From NCBI RefSeq assembly GCF_000018285.1, contig NC_009901.1:3905001-3969000 (forward strand): a DNA stretch of 64,000 bases, given 5' to 3'. The translations under genes and the position numbers were made by a program. Below are positions 33,389 through 41,455 of this stretch, piece after piece (position 1 is the stretch's first letter; the number at the start of each line of letters is the position of its first letter). The DNA comes from Shewanella pealeana ATCC 700345 (lineage in GTDB: Bacteria > Pseudomonadota > Gammaproteobacteria > Enterobacterales > Shewanellaceae). The notes beneath the pieces are model-generated. The model saw only the letters and a program-made list of their open reading frames with translations, had not been told where the DNA came from and did no database searches.

Positions 33389-35557
33389 GTGCTAAAAAAA
33401 ATTCTAACTATGACTAGTTCGACCCAGATGTTAGTGGCCATGTTTGTCGGTTTCGCAGTAGGTCTATTTTTCGGCGAATCAGTCGGCTGGATGGGTACCA
33501 TAGGCACCAGCGTCATTTTGCTTATGCAGATGACAGTCCTACCCTATATTGTGGTGTCGCTAGTTGGAGGCATAGGAAAGCTGCAAAAGAGTACCGCCAA
33601 GCTTATCTTTAGCCGCGCAGGCCTTATCATGTTACTGCTGTGGCTACTGGCAATCGTCATGATAGCCCTCATGCCACTGTCTTTTCCTGTTGTTGAATCG
33701 GCGTCGTTTTTCAGTACCAGCAGTATCGAACCTGTCACCCCAATCGATTACTTTAAACTGTATATTCCCTCGAATCCCTTCGAGTCCATGGCCGATGGAT
33801 ATGTTCCCGCTATGGTGGTATTCAGTATCGCCATGGGACTGGCGCTAATCGGCATGCAGGGCGAAAATAAACAGCAAATTTTAACCTTTATGCATACTAG
33901 CTCAGAGATCTTCTCGCGCATCACTCAGGGCCTAGTCAAAGTGCTACCTATCGGTATTTTCGCCATGTCGGCTTCGGCAGCAGGCACCATGGGGGTCGAT
34001 GAGTTTGCCAGCATGCAGGTGTATCTGATCAGCTATTTCGTGCTGTGCTTATTGCTAACCTTCTGGGTGCTGCCCTGGATTGTGGCATCGCTGACGCCAA
34101 TTACTTTTGCACAAGCGCTGCGAATTTCAAAGTCGAGCCTAGTCACAGCCTTCGCCACAGGTAACATCTTTATCGTGATCCCTGTGATTGTCGAAGAGTG
34201 TAAGCAGGTGATGCGTGAGCACGACAACTTATGTGATGACGGCGCCACCTTGATTGAAATTTTGGTGCCTATCGCCTTCACCTTCCCCAATATCGGCAAG
34301 CTCACAGTGATTATGTTTGTCTACTTTGCCGGTTGGTTTAACGGCACGCCTGTAGATATTGCCAGTATTCCATCGCTGTCTATTAGTGGACTATTAGCCC
34401 TATTTGGCAGCGTGTATGTGGCAATTCCCTTTATGCTGGATCTCGTCAAGCTCCCCGCAGATCTGTTCCAGCTATTCGTGATGTCGGGCTTTATCACAGG
34501 TAAATTCAACTCTATCGCCGCGGTGATGAATCTGTTTGTACTCACCTTGCTGACCGCATCACTGTTTCAAAAGTCACTCAAACTGCGTCCACCACAACTA
34601 CTCAAGATGGGCATAGGGATCGGTGCCAGTGTATTGGCAACCTTGATTGTTTGCCGTGTCGGCATGGGCATGTTCATTCACAGTCCAGAGATCACCAGCG
34701 GCGTGATAGCCAATATGCAGGTGGCAGACAAAGTGCCGACCAAGGTGAATAGGCAGTTCCCAGTCCTTGGGAAAACACCGACAACTCCGATCCGCGGCGT
34801 GCAGGCTATCAGAGATAAGGGAACACTTAGAGTCGGTTACATCCCAAGTAATGTACCTTTTAGCTACTATAACAATAGCGGGAACTTGGTCGGCTTCGAT
34901 ACTGCGATGGCGACCAAACTTGCCGAAGACTTAAAGGTCAAAATCGAATTTATTCCCTTTAAGAAAGACCAACTTGCTGCATCGTTAAAGGCGGGATTCT
35001 TCGATATTGCCATGTCGGGGCTGGCCATGGATATCGAGCAGATGGATGCCCTCAGTTACGCTAATCCAGTGCTTGAATTAAACATTGCCATTGCAACGAG
35101 AGACCATCTGGTCAACGAGTTCAAGAGCAATGAAAAGATTAAAGAGATGCGTAATATGACTATAGCTTATGTTGAGCATAGTGATGTCATCGACGATGCC
35201 AAACATTTTGCTCCCCATGTTAAGTTCGTCAAAATTGAAGGCTACAAAGATTTCTTCAGACAGAAAAATCACCAATATGATGCGGTCGTGATCAGCGCTC
35301 AGGCAGGTTCGGCTTGGACTCTGTTCTTCCCCGGATATGGCATTGCCTTGTTAGAAAACAAATCTCGCTACCCCGTGGCGTACGCTGTAGCACAAAACAA
35401 TCAGTCACTACTCAATTACATCAATAACTGGCAAAGGTTACGTAAGGTAGATGGCACTAAAGAGGCTATCTATGATTATTGGATGCTGGGTAAAGGCGCC
35501 GAAAAAGTGCAGCCTCGCTGGTCGATAATCCGAGATGTGTTGCACTGGGTGGAATAA
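33389..35557 (+). CDS. Dicarboxylate/amino-acid:cation symporter fused to a solute-binding domain
   Basis: About 722 residues in two parts. Residues 1-430 are a membrane protein of the DAACS (GltP/DctA) type with about eight hydrophobic segments (VLPYIVVSLVGGIGKLQKS, IGIFAMSASAAGTMG). Residues about 465-705 are a family-3 periplasmic binding protein (GTLRVGYIPSNVPFSYYNNSGNLVGFDTAMATKLAEDL) joined by a segment that follows a last membrane span. Canonical transporter motifs are eroded: the serine-rich HP1 loop reads AFATGNIFIVIP and the NMDGT position reads PNIGKL. I chose the GTG at 33389, which has aggtga 5 bases before it; GTG at 33380 and ATG at 33410 are alternatives. Monocistronic. Confidence 0.85.
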   Translation: MLKKILTMTSSTQMLVAMFVGFAVGLFFGESVGWMGTIGTSVILLMQMTVLPYIVVSLVGGIGKLQKSTAKLIFSRAGLIMLLLWLLAIVMIALMPLSFPVVESASFFSTSSIEPVTPIDYFKLYIPSNPFESMADGYVPAMVVFSIAMGLALIGMQGENKQQILTFMHTSSEIFSRITQGLVKVLPIGIFAMSASAAGTMGVDEFASMQVYLISYFVLCLLLTFWVLPWIVASLTPITFAQALRISKSSLVTAFATGNIFIVIPVIVEECKQVMREHDNLCDDGATLIEILVPIAFTFPNIGKLTVIMFVYFAGWFNGTPVDIASIPSLSISGLLALFGSVYVAIPFMLDLVKLPADLFQLFVMSGFITGKFNSIAAVMNLFVLTLLTASLFQKSLKLRPPQLLKMGIGIGASVLATLIVCRVGMGMFIHSPEITSGVIANMQVADKVPTKVNRQFPVLGKTPTTPIRGVQAIRDKGTLRVGYIPSNVPFSYYNNSGNLVGFDTAMATKLAEDLKVKIEFIPFKKDQLAASLKAGFFDIAMSGLAMDIEQMDALSYANPVLELNIAIATRDHLVNEFKSNEKIKEMRNMTIAYVEHSDVIDDAKHFAPHVKFVKIEGYKDFFRQKNHQYDAVVISAQAGSAWTLFFPGYGIALLENKSRYPVAYAVAQNNQSLLNYINNWQRLRKVDGTKEAIYDYWMLGKGAEKVQPRWSIIRDVLHWVE

Positions 35558-35603
35558 AATCACAGCCCGCTAATGGAGCCTTAGCCAAGATAATGAACTA
35601 ACT

Positions 35604-35640
35604 AAAAAGCCCTTAATCGATATCGATATAAGGGCTTTTA
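35604..35640. terminator. Bidirectional terminator between the symporter fusion and rsuA
   Basis: aaaagccctta / taagggctttt is a perfect 11-bp stem; its loop region contains the further palindrome atcgatatcgat. Confidence 0.85.
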
Positions 35641-35660
35641 TATTTTTAGCGGGAATGCAG

Positions 35661-36380
35661 TCAGTCACCGCTAGGCGTAGGAGTCGACAATCGCTTCACC
35701 TCGGTATCAGAAAGATAACGCCACTCACCGACCTTTAAATCTAAGCTTAAATCACCAATTTGTTCTCTGTGTAAACCGATAACGCGATTGCCCACCGCGG
35801 CAAACATACGCTTTACCTGGTGATACTTGCCCTCGGTGATGGTGAGTAACACCTCTCTAGGCGCAACAATCTCAAGTTTCGCAGGTAGGGTTAACGCCTG
35901 CTCATTTTGCAGTTGTAGGCCAGCCTCAAACCTTGCGATAACATCGGCTGCTACATCTCCAGCAATGGGATCTCTGAGCATCACCCGGTAGGTTTTTGCA
36001 CACTGTTTGTCGGGGCGAATAATATCGAATGACCAGCGACCATCATCGGTCAGTAACACTAAGCCCGTGGTGTCGGCATCGAGCCTACCCACAATATGTA
36101 AATCCTCAACCCTGTCAATATCGATACAGCGAAATAGGCTTGGGTAATCACCATCGACATTTGAGCTTAAGGTATGTATCGGCTTATGCAGCATGATGTA
36201 GCGCGACGGCCTCGCAACTAACCTTTGCCCCTTATAGCGCACCTCGTTACTTTCATGTACCTGAAAGCGCACATCAGTAATGACCTCGCCGTTAACGCTC
36301 ACTTCCGCGCGCTCGATACAATCGCTAGCGTGCTTGCGATTAAGCTCGGTACTCTTACAGATAAATTTATCTAAACGCAT
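35661..36380 (-). CDS. rsuA: 16S rRNA pseudouridine(516) synthase
   Basis: 239 residues. An S4 RNA-binding domain (MRLDKFICKSTELNRKHASDCIERAEVSVNGEVI) is followed by the RsuA/RluB catalytic domain with the active-site segment GRLDADTTGLVLLTDDG near residue 98 (catalytic Asp in RLDADT) and KCYHQ-like GKYHQVKRMF near residue 190. RsuA is favoured over RluE/RluB because of its S4 domain, length and the absence of a long basic tail. Convergent with the symporter gene. Confidence 0.9.
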   Translation of the reverse strand: MRLDKFICKSTELNRKHASDCIERAEVSVNGEVITDVRFQVHESNEVRYKGQRLVARPSRYIMLHKPIHTLSSNVDGDYPSLFRCIDIDRVEDLHIVGRLDADTTGLVLLTDDGRWSFDIIRPDKQCAKTYRVMLRDPIAGDVAADVIARFEAGLQLQNEQALTLPAKLEIVAPREVLLTITEGKYHQVKRMFAAVGNRVIGLHREQIGDLSLDLKVGEWRYLSDTEVKRLSTPTPSGD

Positions 36381-36580
36381 GTCACTCTGTTATCACTTCT
36401 TATATGGCGGAATTATCGCAAGCGGTAAAAATTGCACAAGCCCTCATTTTAAAAAGCCCTATATTATCCGCTCTAATAGAGGTTCAGCTATTAAGCGGCC
36501 GCGATTTCAGGCACAATAGCGCCCTAAGAAAAGCTTATAAAAAGCTGACGTATTTTGTCGTAAACGCTTAGGAACCTACA

Positions 36581-37618
36581 ATGACGCAAATCACCCTACT
36601 TACTCCTGACGATTGGCACTTACATTTTCGCGATGGCGATATGTTGCAAGAAACCGTTCCCGCAACGGCGAGATTGTTCCAACGCGCAATTGTTATGCCG
36701 AACCTATTACCACCTGTCACCGACGCCAAGATGGTAACCGAGTACCGTGAGCGTATTTTAGCGGCGCGACCAGCAGGTTCGACCTTCGAACCGCTAATGA
36801 CTATCTTCTTGACCAACAACACCACAGAGCAGGACATCATAGATGCCAAAGCTGCTGGCGTTGTTGCAGCAAAGCTTTATCCAGCAGGCGCGACCACTAA
36901 CTCAGATGCTGCAGTTAAAGCTCTCGATGCGCTCTTCCCTGTGTTTGAAGCCATGGCTAAGCACGGCATGTTGTTATTGGTTCACGGTGAAGTGACTGAA
37001 TCGCATATCGATATTTTCGACCGCGAAGCCATGTTTATCGAGCGCTACTTAGCCCGTATCGTTGCCGCCTTCCCAACTCTTAAAGTGGTATTTGAGCACA
37101 TCACTACTAAAGACGCGGCTGACTTTGTCATGTCGGCTGCTGACAATGTTGCCGCAACCATTACCCCGCAGCACTTGCTGCTAAACCGCAATGACCTGCT
37201 TGTTGGCGGCGTACGTCCGCACAACTTCTGTTTGCCAGTGCTAAAACGCAGCACTCACCAAGAGGCGCTACGCGCAGCAGTTGCAACAGGTTCGAGCAAG
37301 TTCTTTTTAGGCACAGACTCAGCGCCACACGAGAAGCACCGCAAAGAGTCGGCATGTGGCTGCGCAGGTTGCTACAGCGCATGGAGTGCATTAGAGCTAT
37401 ACGCTCAGGTATTTGACGATCTAGGTGCATTGGACAAGCTTGAAGGTTTTGCTAGCAAGCATGGTCCTGACTTTTACGGCTTACCACGCAATACCAGCAC
37501 TGTTACCCTAGTAAAAGAAAAGTGGACAGTACCGAGCGAGATCATCTTGCCAAACGGTAACCCAATAGTGCCTTTCTTCGCTGGTGAAGAGATTAACTGG
37601 AAAGTGAAAACCGCTTAA
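36581..37618 (+). CDS. pyrC: Dihydroorotase, class II
   Basis: Third step of pyrimidine synthesis: cyclisation of carbamoyl-aspartate to dihydroorotate; cytosolic. The zinc site begins [10 protein letters not shown] (residues 10-19). The carboxylated lysine lies in [13 protein letters not shown], with later ligands in LLVHGEVT and [10 protein letters not shown], and the catalytic aspartate in [14 protein letters not shown]. The length of 345 residues is normal for the E. coli type. Monocistronic with a terminator. Confidence 0.97.
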   Translation: MTQITLLTPDDWHLHFRDGDMLQETVPATARLFQRAIVMPNLLPPVTDAKMVTEYRERILAARPAGSTFEPLMTIFLTNNTTEQDIIDAKAAGVVAAKLYPAGATTNSDAAVKALDALFPVFEAMAKHGMLLLVHGEVTESHIDIFDREAMFIERYLARIVAAFPTLKVVFEHITTKDAADFVMSAADNVAATITPQHLLLNRNDLLVGGVRPHNFCLPVLKRSTHQEALRAAVATGSSKFFLGTDSAPHEKHRKESACGCAGCYSAWSALELYAQVFDDLGALDKLEGFASKHGPDFYGLPRNTSTVTLVKEKWTVPSEIILPNGNPIVPFFAGEEINWKVKTA

Positions 37619-37660
37619 CAAGCTTAAGAATAGTTAAACTCACGCTTTGGTTAAGAGTAG

Positions 37661-37686
37661 AAGCCCCTTATTGCGGGCTTTTTTAT
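37661..37686 (+). terminator. Terminator of pyrC
   Basis: aagccc / gggctt with a short loop, followed by tttttattttt, 43 bases after the stop. Confidence 0.8.
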
Positions 37687-37887
37687 TTTTGAAGCCACTG
37701 CATGAGTATCCTTACCCGCGCAAAATACACACTCTGTTACCTCAAGACATCAACTGAATTGAGAATAAGATAAAGATACATTTGTATACAAAGTTAGCAC
37801 ATCATTTCTCATCACTTTGCGCTTAACTAGCCTTATGCAAACGCATAGCTTAAAGCAGTTTTAAGTCTCACACGCAAGGAGCAACCG

Positions 37888-38232
37888 ATGAAAAAACTAT
37901 TATCATTAACCGCGATTGTACTAACCTCAATCACCTTTAATGCATCAGCAGCAATGGACCCAACTATAGAAAAGAAGCTTATCGCCGTCTGTAAGACGGG
38001 CTTGAGTGATAACCTATTCTTATACAGCAGAACCATGCTCGAAAATAAGATCGACAAACGGAGAATATTTCCAAGATTGGTCTGTAACGGACAGAGCTTT
38101 CATGACTTTGCCCTATCTAATGGCGCACACAAAATTGCCAGTAAGGTAGCCCATTACAGCCCTGGCACGACTTCGATTATCGATCTTGCACAGAATTCAC
38201 AATCTAACGCGCAATACTCTGTAAGCTTCTAG
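37888..38232 (+). CDS. Small secreted protein, DUF3718-like
   Basis: 114 residues with a signal peptide (MKKLLSLTAIVLTSITFNASAA). The mature 92 residues have two cysteines (AVCKTG and RLVCNGQSFHDFA) that could form one disulfide; the RLVCNGQSFxDFA phrase is typical of a small family of periplasmic proteins I know as DUF3718. The start follows a strong caaggagc ribosome site. No partner genes; followed by a hairpin. Confidence 0.75.
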   Translation: MKKLLSLTAIVLTSITFNASAAMDPTIEKKLIAVCKTGLSDNLFLYSRTMLENKIDKRRIFPRLVCNGQSFHDFALSNGAHKIASKVAHYSPGTTSIIDLAQNSQSNAQYSVSF

Positions 38233-38239
38233 GCGAGTG

Positions 38240-38283
38240 TGCCAGTATGCTTAAAGGAGTGACTCCTGTTAATCATACTGGCA
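38240..38283. other. Nested inverted repeat after the small secreted protein gene
   Basis: tgccagtatg / catactggca is a perfect 10-bp outer stem enclosing a second dyad, aggagtgactcct. There is no T run; it may be a transcript-end or mRNA-stabilising structure. Confidence 0.6.
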
Positions 38284-38325
38284 TCGATGCATATTCAAGT
38301 TTTCATCTAAAGCGACAAAACCGCT

Positions 38326-39105
38326 TTACTCCCGCCCTAATGCTTCACCCAAAGGCTCAAAATAGGCGGTAAGCGCTTTAAAAATCGCTTGTCTATGCTC
38401 AAGAGTCGGGTAACCGCCCGCATCAAATAGTGACGACTTTAAGGTTTCATCTACGAGGTAGGGATTACTAATCTCTTGATAAGACTCGATGCAAGACTCA
38501 AAGGCCCGCGCCATTAACTCGGTTGGCTTCGAAAAGTACTGAGTGGCATATTGCTTATCCAGTGCGATGGCTCGGTTTACATAGTCATGACCATCTTCAC
38601 CATTTCCACTCAGCATCGTCACTTCAAATACCCGCTCTAAACGACGATTGAGCGGATGAACAATAGGTTTAACATCCGCAAGCCAACTATGGCTCGCAAA
38701 GGATATACCTCGCGCTGAGGTATGAAACGACTTAGGGGCGATATAATGGTCAAACGCATGCCAGAACTCATGGGCGAGCGCCCCTGCTCCAGCATTTTTA
38801 GCTAGCGCTAACTCACACCTGTGCGGTGCATAATGGGCTTGCACACCTTTTTGGCCACCGCTACCGAAGGCAAGATTTAAAGTTTCACGCAGACCCAGCG
38901 CTTTAGGAGGCAGCTTTAAGATAAACGCCAAGTCGGCCAAGGAGTCAAAAATCAGATTAGCGGCCTTATCACGCTCCTCGTTTTCAACCCACTTACCCAA
39001 ACGGATATGCCCTAGGCCAAATACCTGCTTAATGTCGACGAAGCTGACCTGCTCATCGAAACGGTAATCGGGTCCAATGCGTTTATAACTGCGGCTTTTT
39101 AACAC
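38326..39105 (-). CDS. Zincin-like protein (CLCA_X/LPD1-like)
   Basis: 259 residues, no signal peptide. The central segment LRETLNLAFGSGGQKGVQAHYAPHRCELALAKNAGAGALAHEFWHAFDHY contains HEFWH near residue 118, an HExxH metalloprotease motif with an added downstream histidine (HAFDHY). This resembles the LPD1 zincin domain found in large polyvalent phage and conjugative proteins, here as a stand-alone chromosomal gene. The substrate is unknown. It lies between a secreted protein gene and ppiC with no visible operon. Confidence 0.75.
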   Translation of the reverse strand: MLKSRSYKRIGPDYRFDEQVSFVDIKQVFGLGHIRLGKWVENEERDKAANLIFDSLADLAFILKLPPKALGLRETLNLAFGSGGQKGVQAHYAPHRCELALAKNAGAGALAHEFWHAFDHYIAPKSFHTSARGISFASHSWLADVKPIVHPLNRRLERVFEVTMLSGNGEDGHDYVNRAIALDKQYATQYFSKPTELMARAFESCIESYQEISNPYLVDETLKSSLFDAGGYPTLEHRQAIFKALTAYFEPLGEALGRE

Positions 39106-39365
39106 GAATAATTTCTACCTGACAAATGACCCTACTAAAAATGACTAAGCTTGAAATGACCTGCTTAATGACACTCAATTATAAAGCCATCAGCAGCTGA
39201 GATACCAATGACAATAAGATCTCACCCCAGATTAAAAGTAGCAGCAAGAAGACTTCAATACTGTAGCAAAAAGGGAGCAAGACGACATCGAAAACAGAGA
39301 CTAGCTTAGACTCCGTCTTCAACGGTATAATTGGGCATTAGTTTTAAAATCATATAGGCCTTTAG

Positions 39366-39644
39366 ATGGCGCGCACCGCAGCTGCATTACACATACTTGT
39401 TAAGCACCAAACACTTGCTGAAGATATTATCAAACAGCTCAATAAAGGCGCTAAATTTGACGTACTCGCCAAGAAGCATTCTACATGCCCATCGGGTAAG
39501 AAAGGCGGCAGCTTAGGCGAATTTAAGAAAGGCCAAATGGTGCCGCAATTTGATAAAGTTTGCTTTACAGGTGAGTTAATCACTCCGCACTTAGTAAAAA
39601 CTAAATTCGGTTGGCATGTTATAAAGGTCCTCTACAGGACCTAG
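39366..39644 (+). CDS. ppiC: Parvulin-type peptidyl-prolyl isomerase C
   Basis: 92 residues forming one parvulin domain ([61 protein letters not shown]), the exact size of PpiC, without a signal peptide, so cytosolic. Ends [11 protein letters not shown] as expected. The dispersed repeat starts at its stop codon. Confidence 0.95.
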   Translation: MARTAAALHILVKHQTLAEDIIKQLNKGAKFDVLAKKHSTCPSGKKGGSLGEFKKGQMVPQFDKVCFTGELITPHLVKTKFGWHVIKVLYRT

Positions 39645-39930
39645 ATGCTAGGACGCTTCGCTGCGAGAGCGGGCTTCGCCCTGCTAGGCAAAGCACAAGC
39701 CCGACCGACAACAGCCACCGCTTTTCCGGCTTTCCCTAGGTTCTGCTTTTCCTCGAACCTAGGATCTATCTTAGCTTTTCCCATCTCTTCCGTAAGCGCA
39801 GCGTTCCGTAAGTGAAGCAGTCACGTTCCCTAGGCCGCAGGCCGTTCGGCTCTTACCTTCTTAGCTCTTCCTGCTTTTAACCGTCTTAGCTTTTCCTCGA
39901 ACCTAGGACCTTCTCTTAAACCTAGAACCT
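39640..39930. repeat. Degenerate dispersed repeat, copy 2
   Basis: Same ordered blocks as copy 1 (cgccctgctaggcaaag, aagcccgac, gcgcagcgttccgtaag, agtcacgtt, ggccgcaggccgttcg), followed by cttttcctcgaacctagg units in tandem. It fills the interval between ppiC and the sugar dehydrogenase gene. Confidence 0.78.
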
Positions 39931-39933
39931 TCT

Positions 39934-41019
39934 TTAAAATCTTTTAAGCTTATAGATATTGCCGCTATCGGTACTGAAATAGATGTCTCCTTTAGGCGAC
40001 ACTTCAATATCTCTTATTCGTTCACCAAGTTCTGACATTATTCGCTGCTCGGCAACCGCTTTACCTGCGTCATCGATAGTCACCACATTAATGTGGGTCA
40101 GCTTTAATGCACCAGCCAGTAGCTTGCCATCTAGCTCGGGGAACTTATCACCGCGATACATGACTAAGCTGCCCGGTGCGATAGACGGAACATAGACCTT
40201 AACCGGTGGTTCTACGCCCTCTTTTAGTTTACCTTCACCGACACTAATTGGCCCCCAATACTCTTTACCGTGAGAAGTGATTGGCCAGCCATAATTAGCG
40301 CCTTTTTTTATGAGATTGATTTCATCACCGCCTCGGGGGCCATGCTCTATAGACCATAGCTTCTGGCTGTGAGGATCAAAGATTAAGCCCTGAGGGTTGC
40401 GATGGCCGTAACTCCAGATCTCAGCAAGAACGCCTTGGTTATTAATAAAAGGATTATCGCTTGGTGGGCTGCCATCTGGATTTAAACGTAATATTGAACC
40501 AGCATGTGTCAGGGTATCCTGACCATTTTCGCGTACACCGCGATCACCAATGGAGAAATAGAGACTGTTATTATCGAAGGCGATACGACTGCCAAAATGC
40601 CTTCCAGTATCTGAGCGGGATGTTGAAATAAACAGATCTTGCCATTCAGTAAGCTTGCCGCTCTTATATGTCGCTTGAGCAAGGGTTGTGGCGCCCTCCT
40701 CCCCAATATCTTTGCTATAAGTTAAGTAAATTTTACTCGCTTCGAAAGGCGAAAGTGCAACATCGAGCAGACCGCCTTGGCCCTCAGCCCATACTCCTTC
40801 TGGCGTGAACAGTGTTTGATGCTTACCCGTTTTAAGGTTTAAGCGCTTTATCACGCCTTGTCTTTCCGTCACCAGCATGGTTTGGGCGTCAACATAGGCC
40901 ATACCCCAAGGAATATTTAGCCCACTGGCAACTTTCACTGCCTCATAGGCTTGCGAATAACTCGATACTGCGACTAGCAGTAACAATCCTGTTTTGCTAA
41001 TTGCTGATTTCATCGACAT
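39934..41019 (-). CDS. Soluble PQQ-type aldose sugar dehydrogenase (YliI/Asd family)
   Basis: 361 residues with a signal peptide ending near residue 25 (LLLLVAVSSYSQA). The beta-propeller shows GLNIPWGMAYVDAQTMLVTERQG, GQGGLLDVALSP, HFGSRIAFDNN, NPQGLIFDP and EHGPRGGDEIN, the last two marking the PQQ-binding face. Periplasmic oxidation of aldoses is predicted. The gene stands alone between two direct copies of a dispersed repeat. Confidence 0.92.
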   Translation of the reverse strand: MSMKSAISKTGLLLLVAVSSYSQAYEAVKVASGLNIPWGMAYVDAQTMLVTERQGVIKRLNLKTGKHQTLFTPEGVWAEGQGGLLDVALSPFEASKIYLTYSKDIGEEGATTLAQATYKSGKLTEWQDLFISTSRSDTGRHFGSRIAFDNNSLYFSIGDRGVRENGQDTLTHAGSILRLNPDGSPPSDNPFINNQGVLAEIWSYGHRNPQGLIFDPHSQKLWSIEHGPRGGDEINLIKKGANYGWPITSHGKEYWGPISVGEGKLKEGVEPPVKVYVPSIAPGSLVMYRGDKFPELDGKLLAGALKLTHINVVTIDDAGKAVAEQRIMSELGERIRDIEVSPKGDIYFSTDSGNIYKLKRF

Positions 41020-41089
41020 ACCCTCGTCCTTATTAATGAATTTGTAATGAGGTTCTCAAGCGCTACGCTTATATAGGTGCTAGGACGGG

Positions 41090-41370
41090 CTTTAAAGCAG
41101 AGCCTAGGTTCTAGAACGCTGTGCTTCGAGGGCGGGCTGCGCCCTGCTAGGAAATACACAAGCTTGACGGGCTAAAGCCCGACCTACAACAGAGTCGTTT
41201 TTCCTAGAACCTGCTTTTCTTAAAACCTAGGGCCTTTCTTAGCTTCCCAAGCTTTTCCGTGAGCGCAGCGTTCCGTAAGTGACGTAGTCACGTCCGTAAG
41301 GCCGCTGGCCGCTGGCCGTTCGTCTATGCTTTCCTCACCTTAGCTTTTACCGTCTTTAGACCCTTTGTTA
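41090..41370. repeat. Degenerate dispersed repeat, copy 3
   Basis: Same orientation as copies 1 and 2: gcgccctgctaggaaa, aagcccgacctac, gcgcagcgttccgtaag, gacgtagtcacgt, ggccgctggccgctggccg (an extra gctggcc unit). It lies upstream of the sugar dehydrogenase gene. Confidence 0.78.
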
Positions 41371-41392
41371 ACTTTAACCTTAAAACCAAGAT

Positions 41393-41431
41393 AAAAAAAC
41401 GCCCTATTAAATGAATAATAGGGCGTTTTCG
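41393..41431 (-). terminator. Terminator of the ATP-grasp/zincin operon
   Basis: aaaacgccctatta / taatagggcgtttt is a perfect 14-bp stem with a 6-base loop and A/T runs, 25 bases after the stop of the minus-strand gene. Confidence 0.88.
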
Positions 41432-41455
41432 TGAACGTCGCTGTGGCCGCTGCGC

